This document shows, in pieces, positions 54,367-62,011 of a stretch of 63,969 bases of DNA. The position numbers and the translations under genes were made by a program. The notes under the pieces are model-generated. The model was not told where the DNA came from and searched no databases. It saw only the letters and a list, made by a program, of their open reading frames with translations. Every line of letters begins with the position of its first letter. The stretch's first letter is position 1. This stretch comes from Gammaproteobacteria bacterium (GTDB lineage Bacteria > Pseudomonadota > Gammaproteobacteria > Eutrophobiales > Eutrophobiaceae), in assembly GCA_026710545.1 (NCBI GenBank), contig JAPOQU010000004.1:1-63969 (forward strand), in the 5' to 3' direction.

Positions 54367-55248
54367 ATGAACAAGTGGAACATGATCGTCGATGTGAAGA
54401 AATGCGTCGGCTGCTACAACTGCTTCCTGTCGTGCAAGGATGAGCACGTCGGCAACGAATACCCCGGTTATGCCAAAGCGCAACCCGCGCACGGCCATAA
54501 CTGGATTGACATAGAGCTGGTCGAGCGCGGCCAGGTTCCCATGGTGGACATGACCTACGTGCCAAAGATGTGCAACCACTGCGACGATGCGCCGTGCATC
54601 AAGGCCGGCAAGGGCGCCGTGTATAAACGCGCAGACGGCATTGTGATGATCGACCCCGACAAGGCGAAAGGGCGCAAGGATATTGTGGACTCCTGCCCCT
54701 ACGGCGCCATCCACTGGAACGAAGAGGAGCAGGTACCCCAGGCCTGGTACTTCGACGCGCACCTGCTGGACCAGGGTTGGCGGGAACCCCGTTGTGTCCA
54801 GGCCTGCCCCACCGGCGCGCTGAAAGCGTTCAAGGTATCTGACAATGAAATGCAACAACTGGTAAAAACAGAAAATCTCAGTGATATAGAACCTGAATAT
54901 CAAACACGTCCGCGGGTTCATTACAAGAACCTGGAACAGGTCAGGCGCCGCTTTGTTGCCGGAACTGTCATTACTGAAGGTAACGATATTCAGGAAGCAG
55001 TTGAAGATGCTGAAATTTACTTGCTGCGTGGCGCTGAAAATGTGGGGGAAACTAAAACTGATAATTACGGGGATTTCAAGCTCGATGGCGTCTCAGGCAG
55101 CGGAACCTGCCGGCTGGTAATCGATAAAGAAGGTTATAACAGCCAGTCATACGATATTGAATTAAGTGAGAGCATTAATGTTGGCGCGGTAATGCTGCTG
55201 CCTGTAGAACCTCGGACACATCAACATGCTGAATCAGTTGCGAGCTGA
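54367..55248 (+). CDS. Transhydroxylase-like small subunit (polyferredoxin plus beta-barrel domain) with altered cluster site
   Basis: 293 residues, ATG preceded by CAGGGG at 8 nt. It follows transhydroxylase subunit BthL: CVGCYNCFLSC (Cys13-23), CNHCDDAPC, CPYGAIHWNEEEQVPQ, and a C-terminal transthyretin-like domain (VAGTVITEGNDIQEA, TKTDNYGDFKLDG). The expected C-x2-C after VPQ is replaced by Trp127-Tyr-Phe-Asp130, while the later CVQAC remains, leaving 10 of 12 ligands. One cluster is therefore probably missing or unusual. It pairs with the large subunit upstream. Confidence 0.87.
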   Translation: MNKWNMIVDVKKCVGCYNCFLSCKDEHVGNEYPGYAKAQPAHGHNWIDIELVERGQVPMVDMTYVPKMCNHCDDAPCIKAGKGAVYKRADGIVMIDPDKAKGRKDIVDSCPYGAIHWNEEEQVPQAWYFDAHLLDQGWREPRCVQACPTGALKAFKVSDNEMQQLVKTENLSDIEPEYQTRPRVHYKNLEQVRRRFVAGTVITEGNDIQEAVEDAEIYLLRGAENVGETKTDNYGDFKLDGVSGSGTCRLVIDKEGYNSQSYDIELSESINVGAVMLLPVEPRTHQHAESVAS

Positions 55249-55267
55249 GTAATAAGTAAATATCACG

Positions 55268-55420
55268 ATGTTTGCGCAAGATGACGCGGCGCCGGAGGAG
55301 ATAGTCGTTACCGCAATCATGCGCAACGAATCCCTGCAGGACGCGCCCATTTCCATTACCGTAGTATCTGACGAGGACGTTCAATCCAGCGGCGTCACAT
55401 GCGCCTGCTTTTTCTCATAG
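55268..55420 (+). pseudogene. TonB-dependent receptor remnant (N-terminal fragment)
   Basis: A 50-codon frame begins MFAQDDAAPEEIVVTAIMR and NESLQDAPISITVVSDEDV, the unmistakable start of a TonB receptor plug, then reads into CACFFS and stops where it enters the 3' end of the convergent amidohydrolase (55381). The signal peptide and the rest of the receptor are gone. The break at about 55381-55390 marks a past deletion or rearrangement. Confidence 0.8.
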
Positions 55421-57069
55421 ACAATCTTCCCGTCAAGAATGGTTTTCAACACCTCAGTACTACTGATGCGCCATGACCAGGTATCCAGCAAGTCTCTGTC
55501 CAAAACCGCCATATTAGCGATCTTTCCGACTTCTATTGAACCCATATCCCTAAAGCGACCCATTGAGATTGCGCCATTACGGGTATACAACTCGAGCGCT
55601 TTTTCTATTGGCAAAGACTCTCCGGTAAAGAAACGAATAAAACTGCTCACCATACCCTCAAGTGGCGGGTAAGGGTTGAAGGACGGCACGGAAGGGTTGT
55701 CGGAACCGACGGTCATTAATGCGTTGTTTTCATCCAGCGAAGCAAATTGATATCCAAAGCCACCCAATAAGGTGTGCCAGAAATAGGGGGACATTTCGGC
55801 CACTGTCCGCAATTTTTCGAAGCGCGGCAGATCGGCGTCTGAAATATCATAAGCATGGACGATTTCGTGCCAAATGCCACTGTCGCCATTGGCTTTACGC
55901 GCCGCTTCTATGGCATCCAGTCCGATACGCGCAGAGCCATCAGCAGCAGTGTGCATTTTGATCTTAAGCCCCTGCCTGTCCCATTCGATATATTTTTCTG
56001 CCAGAACATCTCGTTGAATTAACAAGTGGGTATCATCAATGGTGCCATCGTCCCGAATTGGCACATGAGTGGGTTTGGGCGGGATGGGAACACCATCAAG
56101 AAAGACCTTGATGGCCCGGGTCGACAAATGCTCGGTATCATATTGCTGACGGTTGCGGATCATTTCTTCAACGCGGGTCCGGGTCTCACCTTCATGCGGG
56201 TACCAGACCTGGTGAGTCAACACATAAGGTATGGGGAAACCTTCCTTATCCAACGCTGACACAGTCTGCAATACTTCTTCATCGAATACGGACGCATCCT
56301 GGATAGAGGTTACGCCATAGGACAGGAGTTCCCGGAAGACTTTTTTCATTTCCTTATGAACGACGTCCTTTGGGTAAGGCGGAAATCTTTCCCGTACCAG
56401 AAAACCAGCGGCCAGTTCTATCAATAAACCGTTGGGTTCCCCTGTTTCCGGATCGCGCCCAATCTCCCCGCCGCTGGGGTCAGGTGTGTTTTTATCGATG
56501 CCCGCCAATGCCAGCGCCTTGTCGTTAACCAGGCGATTGTGGCCGGAGAAACCGCGAACCAGTACCGGTGTGTCGGGGAACATTTCGTTAAGGAGATCAT
56601 TATTGATTTTTTTAACGTCTTCCTCGAACTCCATCCCATGGACAATTAACCATGGGTAACCGGGCACTTCGGGATTTGCCTTGCAGTCCTCTAAAATCTC
56701 ACGCAGGTCTTCCTGGTCGAAGTTACCGGGCGTGCATTCCAGGTTCATCATCGCGACCATCAGGTGAAAGTGCGCATCATGTAATCCCGGTAGCGTCATA
56801 CTGCCCGCAAGATCAATTTTTTCAGTATCCGGTCCAGCTGCTGACAGTACTTGTTTATCACTCCCCACGGCGATAAACCTTCCGTCCTTAACGGCTACAG
56901 CTTGCGCCCGGGAACGTTGCTCATCCATGGTGTAGATCTTGCCGTTATGATAAACAACGTCGGCGTGTTCCTGTGCCGGGCCGGCGGCAGCCAGCCCTGA
57001 CCCGAAACCGAATAAACAAATAACTGCAACTATACGCACCGCTAATCTTTTACTTATATTTCCAAACAC
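55381..57069 (-). CDS. Exported amidohydrolase, YtcJ-like
   Basis: 562 residues with a signal peptide (cleaved near AAAGPA). The amidohydrolase pattern is YHNGKIYTMDEQRSRAQAVAVKDG, the metal-binding DAHFHLM, and a late MTVGSDNPSVP Asp; NMAVLDRDLL is the usual composite-domain end. YtcJ-type enzymes hydrolyse amide or imide bonds of varied compounds. Its stop coincides with the TonB-receptor remnant break. It is followed by a serine hydrolase gene in the same direction upstream (start 58569), separated by a composite repeat. Confidence 0.87.
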   Translation of the reverse strand: MFGNISKRLAVRIVAVICLFGFGSGLAAAGPAQEHADVVYHNGKIYTMDEQRSRAQAVAVKDGRFIAVGSDKQVLSAAGPDTEKIDLAGSMTLPGLHDAHFHLMVAMMNLECTPGNFDQEDLREILEDCKANPEVPGYPWLIVHGMEFEEDVKKINNDLLNEMFPDTPVLVRGFSGHNRLVNDKALALAGIDKNTPDPSGGEIGRDPETGEPNGLLIELAAGFLVRERFPPYPKDVVHKEMKKVFRELLSYGVTSIQDASVFDEEVLQTVSALDKEGFPIPYVLTHQVWYPHEGETRTRVEEMIRNRQQYDTEHLSTRAIKVFLDGVPIPPKPTHVPIRDDGTIDDTHLLIQRDVLAEKYIEWDRQGLKIKMHTAADGSARIGLDAIEAARKANGDSGIWHEIVHAYDISDADLPRFEKLRTVAEMSPYFWHTLLGGFGYQFASLDENNALMTVGSDNPSVPSFNPYPPLEGMVSSFIRFFTGESLPIEKALELYTRNGAISMGRFRDMGSIEVGKIANMAVLDRDLLDTWSWRISSTEVLKTILDGKIVYEKKQAHVTPLD

Positions 57070-57139
57070 TGATTTTTACCTTTACTCTTCACATTCTTAA
57101 ATTTCTCATTCACTACTGTCTTTTGATAATCCATTAACC

Positions 57140-57214
57140 AAACCCTCATGACCAGGTCTCTGCGCACCCCGGCGAAATGTAACTCGGGCGGGGGACAGAC
57201 TTAAGTCTGTCCCC
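57140..57214. repeat. Composite repeat (family C plus family A), reversed copy
   Basis: AAACCCTCATGACCAGG through CACCCCGGCG and ATGTAACTC (family C) then GGGGACAGACTT/AAGTCTGTCCCC (57191-57214). It is the reverse orientation of the copies at 60669 and 61910. Confidence 0.8.
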
Positions 57215-57231
57215 GGAATTTACACATCAAA

Positions 57232-58569
57232 TTATGGATTGGGAACCACTGCCTTGGCGACCGCCCGGGCATAATCCTGCCAGTCGAGCGGTGAAGTGGA
57301 AAAATAGGCGATAACCAGGTCACGAGCGGGTGAAACGTAGAGTCCCTGACCGTGAGAACCACTTTTAAACATGTCTCCATCTTTATACAACGCATCCCAT
57401 TGTCGTGAATTACAGTGTACGTCTTTATCTACACTGAAAAACCAATTCCCTGCTTTCAGCGCCGCTTTTTTAGTGCGCTGGTAAATTTCGGGACGGCACC
57501 CTTTCTGAATTTTCTCAATCAACGAAGCTGAAATAATCTGCTCATCACTAACCTTGCTCCAACTTGGTGTGTAGAGCATCGCATAGCGAGCTTTGTCCCT
57601 TAGTCGGGTGGACATCATAGCGAAAATACCGGCGCCACCTGAATCATTGAGACCAAGCATAGCATCGCCCTCGGCGCCGATTTTTGACCAGATTCGCTCA
57701 CTGATGATGTCGGATAAAAGTTTACCCTCCATATGTTCCACCAGGAAACCCAGCACCTGGGTATTCATGGAAGCATAGTGGAACATCTGACCGGGCCCGA
57801 AATCTTCCTTATTGACCGCCAGGATTGCCTGCTTGGAATTCATGGGTTTCAGGTCTTTACCGCCATGGAGAACCAATCTTTGCCAGTGACTCACCGGATG
57901 ATACTGGTTCGCCATGTTGGGAAAATTTTCAGAGGAATCGAGACCATTTGACATATCCAATATGTCTATAATTCTGACACCTTCCCAGTTGCTCCCCTTG
58001 AACTCATCCAAATAAGAATCGATAGGTTTGTTGACATCAATTTTACCTTCTTCCTCCAGTAATCCGACCAAAAGGCCAGCGATGGTTTTTGATGTTGACA
58101 TCCAGATATGGTTGTCGGTTTTGCGCATCCCCGGGTACGCCTCGTAGGCAATTTTTCCTTTATGCACGACAATGAAACCCTGTACCCGTGAATGAGGGTG
58201 TTTAATTAACTCATCCAGTGTAAGCTCGCCCAGCTTTGTCCTGGCTTTGGCCTGATCGGCTTTCTTGTTGAGTTGATATTCCAATTCGCTGATACCCCCG
58301 GCGCGGGATACCACGTGGTGAGGAATAAACTCCGGCCAGTGCAAGTGGTAATAAAGGTTATGATCAGTAGCAGGAAAGATTGCCGAAGGCCTGAAACCTT
58401 TACGCAACTCTCTGGCGACTTCAACCGGCATGGCCTTGGTGGCAAAGGAAACATGTTTCAATGGGGGCTGCTGATTGGGATTATCCTGTGCTGTTGCAGA
58501 ACCTGTAATCAGAACAATTATCAGGCCTGAGATGACAGTTTTGACCAGGCCGGCAAGTGTGGTATGCAT
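57232..58569 (-). CDS. Exported serine hydrolase, class C beta-lactamase-like
   Basis: 445 residues from ATG 58569, which has GGAG at 8 nt; longer readings would overlap the next gene. A signal peptide ends near ATAQD. The nucleophile motif is S-T-S-K (IWMSTSKTIAGLLVG), followed by a YASMNTQVLG Tyr motif and GSGHGQGLYVSP-like GSHGQGLY near the end. This is the 6-aminohexanoate-dimer hydrolase/esterase branch of the fold, so ester or amide hydrolysis in the periplasm is expected. Confidence 0.88.
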   Translation of the reverse strand: MHTTLAGLVKTVISGLIIVLITGSATAQDNPNQQPPLKHVSFATKAMPVEVARELRKGFRPSAIFPATDHNLYYHLHWPEFIPHHVVSRAGGISELEYQLNKKADQAKARTKLGELTLDELIKHPHSRVQGFIVVHKGKIAYEAYPGMRKTDNHIWMSTSKTIAGLLVGLLEEEGKIDVNKPIDSYLDEFKGSNWEGVRIIDILDMSNGLDSSENFPNMANQYHPVSHWQRLVLHGGKDLKPMNSKQAILAVNKEDFGPGQMFHYASMNTQVLGFLVEHMEGKLLSDIISERIWSKIGAEGDAMLGLNDSGGAGIFAMMSTRLRDKARYAMLYTPSWSKVSDEQIISASLIEKIQKGCRPEIYQRTKKAALKAGNWFFSVDKDVHCNSRQWDALYKDGDMFKSGSHGQGLYVSPARDLVIAYFSTSPLDWQDYARAVAKAVVPNP

Positions 58570-58586
58570 GAAAAATTCTCCATAAT

Positions 58587-59171
58587 CTAGCGATCTTCCC
58601 GCCAACTCTCCGCGAAGGCCAGACCGCCGGTGCTTAACGGGTATCCGTTTACGTCCATCGGCCATAGCCGGCCACCCGCACTCTTGCCGTTGAGCGTTAA
58701 TTGGGCGCCGCCCGCGGGAACCATCACCACGCTCACGCCGTAAGGCCTGTCCGGCAAATCGCTGGCATCCTGGTGGCTCATCAGCACAGGCTCCCTGATA
58801 TCGCGCCACGTAATGGCAATCTCGTCCTCATCACTTTTGATTTCCTCGGTCCAGGAATCCCTGGCATCACCGTGTCTTGAAAATACTGCTTTAATAACGG
58901 GAATCGATGGGTCGGCAGATTCCGGGTTGAGCATCCCTTGTACAGTCGATTGCAACCAACGGCTCAGCTCAACGTTATCGGTGTATATGCGCCATTCGTC
59001 ACCGGTCAGTTCGCTCTTGATAAACAGCGCGTGCCCCGCGCCTTTTTCCGAATAAACAATGGTCCAGACACTTGCCTGTGTGGTCATGGGACCACCCTGG
59101 GTTTCGCTGAGCCAGACGTATGGATTTTCGCCGATCAATAAGATGGCGCCGGGATTTGCTGAGGGTAGCAT
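58587..59171 (-). CDS. Protein of unknown function
   Basis: 194 residues from ATG 59171, preceded by AAGGAGG at 9 nt. The product begins MLPSANPGAILLIGENPYVW with no signal peptide; it contains VWTIVYSEKGAGHALFIKSE and ends AFAESWREDR. Mixed beta content and acidic loops suggest a soluble globular protein. I do not recognise a family. It lies 17 bases before the serine hydrolase start, so the two are probably co-translated. Confidence 0.7.
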   Translation of the reverse strand: MLPSANPGAILLIGENPYVWLSETQGGPMTTQASVWTIVYSEKGAGHALFIKSELTGDEWRIYTDNVELSRWLQSTVQGMLNPESADPSIPVIKAVFSRHGDARDSWTEEIKSDEDEIAITWRDIREPVLMSHQDASDLPDRPYGVSVVMVPAGGAQLTLNGKSAGGRLWPMDVNGYPLSTGGLAFAESWREDR

Positions 59172-59203
59172 AAATGTAATCCTCCTTAGATATTCCAAAA
59201 ACA

Positions 59204-59224
59204 CGCGCCGCAAAAATCGGCGCG
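59204..59224 (-). terminator. Rho-independent terminator after the MFS gene
   Basis: CGCGCCG and CGGCGCG form a perfect 7-bp stem around a 7-base loop; on the - strand the stem is followed by TGTTTTTGG. It would end the MFS transcript just before the unknown gene. Confidence 0.7.
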
Positions 59225-59318
59225 CAACTCAATTATTTTCGTCCAATGCCTCAAGTGGCATGGCCCCGTCAATTCTACTAAAATTGCACCGGTCAGTACA
59301 TATAAAATTTGAACCGAT

Positions 59319-60638
59319 CTAGGCAGAAGCCTGCGCAACCTCGGCGGCATACATCTTTCGGCAACTCCACAATAACAGCAGCGCCAAGGGGCCGAAAACA
59401 GCGCCGAACAGGGCAAGCGACAAACCCAGTTTTTGCTCGGACATGAATACATAATCCGTAAAGAAGGCGATGATCATCGGACCGAGACCGGCGCCGACCA
59501 GGTTGACGATAAGCAGGTAAAAAGCCGTCACTTGCCCGCGCATACGGTTGGGAGTGATCAATTGGATGGATGCCGCAGCCACCCCGACCGGCGCCCCGGC
59601 AATAAATTGAACGACACCGAACGCGACATAGACCAAGGCCTCGCTGGGCATCAAGGGGTACAACGGAATCGACACGCACAAGCCTGCCGCCACGGCCATC
59701 ATCGTCAAAATGTGTGCGTCATTTCTGCCGCGGGAGTACAGCCTGTCGGCGAACCACCCGCCGCAGTACACGCCGGCGCCGCCGCAGACCAGGAGAATGC
59801 CGCCAAGTTTCACTCCCAGAGCGCCGATTCCGGTATCGAATTCACGCATGAAAAAGGCGGGAGTCCAGGCATGAATTCCGTATACCATCATCGCAATCAG
59901 CGCCAAACCGGAAAACAGCAAGACAAACATAAGGAGGCGCGAGCGAATAAATGTTAACACCGCCTTGATGCTCAGGTCGTCCTGCCGGGCATCATGTCCC
60001 AGGTGACGTTCAGGTTCCTTGATCGTGGCAAGCAGTACCAGCATCATCAGGCCGAGCGGGCCGCCGACCAACAGAAAGCAAAACGCCCACGGCGCCACCT
60101 GCCCGAATACAGGAAGCGAGATATTGTCGATACTATATGCCCATTCCACGACTTTGCCACCCACCATATAGGCCAGCCCGCCGCCGACAAAAATTCCGGC
60201 GCCGAAAACGCCCATCGGCTTGGCCATTCGATTTTTGGGAAACAAGTCAGCGACCATCGAATAGGCCGCCGGTGACAAAGAGCTCTCTCCAACTCCAACC
60301 AGCATTCTTGCCGTAAACAACCCGGTAAACGTCTTCGCGAGACCACAGGCGGCAGTCGCAATGCTCCAGCAGGCCACACCCAGCGATATGATGAGCTTGC
60401 GCGATGACAGGTCGGCCAACCGCGCTATCGGGATGCCCATGGTGGCGTAGAACAGCGCAAACGCGATTCCCTGAAGCGCCGAAATTTGTACGTCGGTAAA
60501 CCCTAGATCAGCCTTAATCGGCTCAACGAGCAAATTGAGAATCTGGCGATCGACAAACGAGACTGTGTTCGCCAACATCAGGACGGTAACTACGTACCAT
60601 GCGTAGACAGGCCTTGTCTCCGAAACGTAGTGACTCAC
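59319..60638 (-). CDS. MFS transporter (Spinster/ACS-like)
   Basis: 439 residues with about twelve hydrophobic segments. NTVSFVDRQILNLLVEPIK in helix 1, ARLADLSSRKLIISLG in the 2-3 loop and GVGESSLSPAAYSMVADLFP in helix 4-5 are typical of the Spinster-like/aromatic acid-type MFS branch. Probably imports an organic acid or aromatic compound. Its ATG follows a composite repeat, and a strong terminator follows the stop, so it may be a single-gene unit. Confidence 0.88.
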   Translation of the reverse strand: MSHYVSETRPVYAWYVVTVLMLANTVSFVDRQILNLLVEPIKADLGFTDVQISALQGIAFALFYATMGIPIARLADLSSRKLIISLGVACWSIATAACGLAKTFTGLFTARMLVGVGESSLSPAAYSMVADLFPKNRMAKPMGVFGAGIFVGGGLAYMVGGKVVEWAYSIDNISLPVFGQVAPWAFCFLLVGGPLGLMMLVLLATIKEPERHLGHDARQDDLSIKAVLTFIRSRLLMFVLLFSGLALIAMMVYGIHAWTPAFFMREFDTGIGALGVKLGGILLVCGGAGVYCGGWFADRLYSRGRNDAHILTMMAVAAGLCVSIPLYPLMPSEALVYVAFGVVQFIAGAPVGVAAASIQLITPNRMRGQVTAFYLLIVNLVGAGLGPMIIAFFTDYVFMSEQKLGLSLALFGAVFGPLALLLLWSCRKMYAAEVAQASA

Positions 60639-60668
60639 GTTGGCTTTGTTTTGCTATGTGTAAATTAA

Positions 60669-60744
60669 GGGGACAGACTTAAGTCTGTCCCCGGCCGGAG
60701 TTGCATTTTATCGGGGTGTGCGGAACCATGATCATGAAAGTTCA
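60669..60744. repeat. Composite repeat copy (family A palindrome plus family C)
   Basis: GGGGACAGACTT/AAGTCTGTCCCC, then GGCCGGAGTTGCATTTTATC, GGGGTGTGCGGAACC, ATGATCATGAAAGTTC. It matches 61910-61986 at nearly every base over ~76 bp and supplies the stop codon of the cupin gene. Confidence 0.85.
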
Positions 60745-61095
60745 GTTTGAATCCGGGCTGTCGCCTGGAACGAAATCGTATTCTCCCAACCCTTGAAGTA
60801 CCAGAAAGGTAGCGAGGCCCGGTCCCTTCGTAACGATGCGATGCGGCCGTCCCGGCCCCAAAACGCAGGTATCACCCGGGCCCAGTTCAACTTCCTCCGT
60901 TGGTTCCCTGACGGACACAACGAGGTCGCCATCAAGAACATACATTGTGTCGGTAATATTGGAATGGGAATGCCACGGAATTTCCTGCCCCTCGGCAATG
61001 AGTATTTCGACGATCCTGAATCCGGGGCGTTCTGCATAAGTTGCCACATGTCTGGCGGCGCTCAAATGGGCGCCGCTTTTCAAGGCCCTGGTCAT
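60742..61095 (-). CDS. Cupin-domain protein
   Basis: 117 residues. Cupin motif 1 is IPWHSHSNITDTMYVLDGDL (two His, one Glu-like position occupied by Asp/Thr) and motif 2 is LGPGDTCVLGPGRPH. Small single-domain cupins act as dioxygenases, isomerases or ligand-binding proteins. It sits with Dabb and EthD proteins, a combination common in aromatic and polyketide-like pathways. No specific reaction can be given. Confidence 0.85.
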   Translation of the reverse strand: MTRALKSGAHLSAARHVATYAERPGFRIVEILIAEGQEIPWHSHSNITDTMYVLDGDLVVSVREPTEEVELGPGDTCVLGPGRPHRIVTKGPGLATFLVLQGLGEYDFVPGDSPDSN

Positions 61096-61165
61096 ACGCG
61101 TTCACCCGTTACGCCGCAACCGGCGCGACCGGTAACTATGTCAATACACATTTCGCGGTCGCAGC

Positions 61166-61483
61166 TCATTGCGGTAAATCGTAATCAAATATGATCGCCG
61201 ACTTCACCCCGTTCTCTAACGCGGGCATTACCTTCTCTTGTGCGACCGCGACGTGCGCAGGATGCTCCAGGTATAGCGCCCGCTCTTCGGCATTGTTGAA
61301 TGTCATGACAAAACAATACTCAAATCCCTGGCTAAGGCCTTCGGGGCTGTTGTTTTTGCCGTAGGTGCACGACCGGATCTGTGGAATAGTATCCTGAAGT
61401 TTCTTCATTTCCGCGAGCAGGCCGAGCGCTTCGGGTTCTGAAACAGACGGCTTGAAAGACACCAGTACTATGTGTTGAATCAT
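61166..61483 (-). CDS. Dabb-family (stress-responsive A/B barrel) protein
   Basis: 105 residues: MIQHIVLVSFKPSVSEPEAL start, CTYGKNNSPEGLSQGFEYCF and LEHPAHVAVAQEKVMPAL are the dimeric alpha/beta-barrel pattern. Relatives bind or convert aromatic or polyketide-like small molecules. It lies 48 bases after the EthD gene and 70 before the cupin on the same strand. Confidence 0.87.
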   Translation of the reverse strand: MIQHIVLVSFKPSVSEPEALGLLAEMKKLQDTIPQIRSCTYGKNNSPEGLSQGFEYCFVMTFNNAEERALYLEHPAHVAVAQEKVMPALENGVKSAIIFDYDLPQ

Positions 61484-61531
61484 TTTGAACTTCCTGACTG
61501 TGCAAATGGTAGTATAACCTGATATCGTCGG

Positions 61532-61882
61532 TCACTCGCCAATATCACTGGGACATTCCTCAGCAACAAGAACCTGCATGCGGCTGCGGTCCATGAATGT
61601 CTCTTCGTCCGGAATCAATACCTTTCCCAGTTCGCCTTCAAGGTACTGCTTGCTGACCTCGTCCCAGACTTCCTTGGAGTCGTAATAGAACTCAACCACG
61701 GCGTCGTATCCTGGCGGCTCACCCTCAAAACCTTCTATCGGGCTGATATAGTTACGGATATAACCCCGAAACTGGGGCACGTGCTTAACCGCGAGCGGCG
61801 CGTGGTTATTCTCGTAATAGTTGCGAAACTCTTCGTGGGTGAGGCCTGGTTTGCGTGGAATCAGCGCTATCACTTTGAACAT
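61532..61882 (-). CDS. EthD-domain protein
   Basis: 116 residues starting MFKVIALIPRKPGLTHEEFR, then YYENNHAPLAVKHVPQFRGY, the EthD ferredoxin-like dimeric barrel. Members include ring-cleavage helpers, dehydrochlorinase-like and methylmuconolactone isomerases. A short 5' fragment of a paralogue lies at 63361-63480, so the gene family has been duplicated here. Confidence 0.87.
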   Translation of the reverse strand: MFKVIALIPRKPGLTHEEFRNYYENNHAPLAVKHVPQFRGYIRNYISPIEGFEGEPPGYDAVVEFYYDSKEVWDEVSKQYLEGELGKVLIPDEETFMDRSRMQVLVAEECPSDIGE

Positions 61883-61909
61883 TTTTCTCTCCTGTTTTGT
61901 GTAAATTCA

Positions 61910-61986
61910 AGGGACAGACTTAAGTCTGTCCCCGGCCGGAGTTACATTTTATCGGGGTGTGCAGAACCATGATCATGAAAGTTCAG
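61910..61986. repeat. Composite repeat copy
   Basis: GGGACAGACTT/AAGTCTGTCCC followed by GGCCGGAGTTACATTTTATC, GGGGTGTGCAGAACC, ATGATCATGAAAGTTC. It lies between the LigM-type gene end and the EthD gene start. Confidence 0.85.
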
Positions 61987-62011
61987 ATATTTGAGTTACT
62001 TTCTTAAACAA

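Noticed and set aside
58570..58809. 80-residue N-terminal extension of the serine hydrolase
   Set aside because: Overlaps the gene at 58587-59171 and would bury the signal peptide that begins at ATG 58569.
6818..61986. CRISPR array made of the short palindromes
   Set aside because: Copies are dispersed over 55 kb with no regular spacing, spacers or cas genes.
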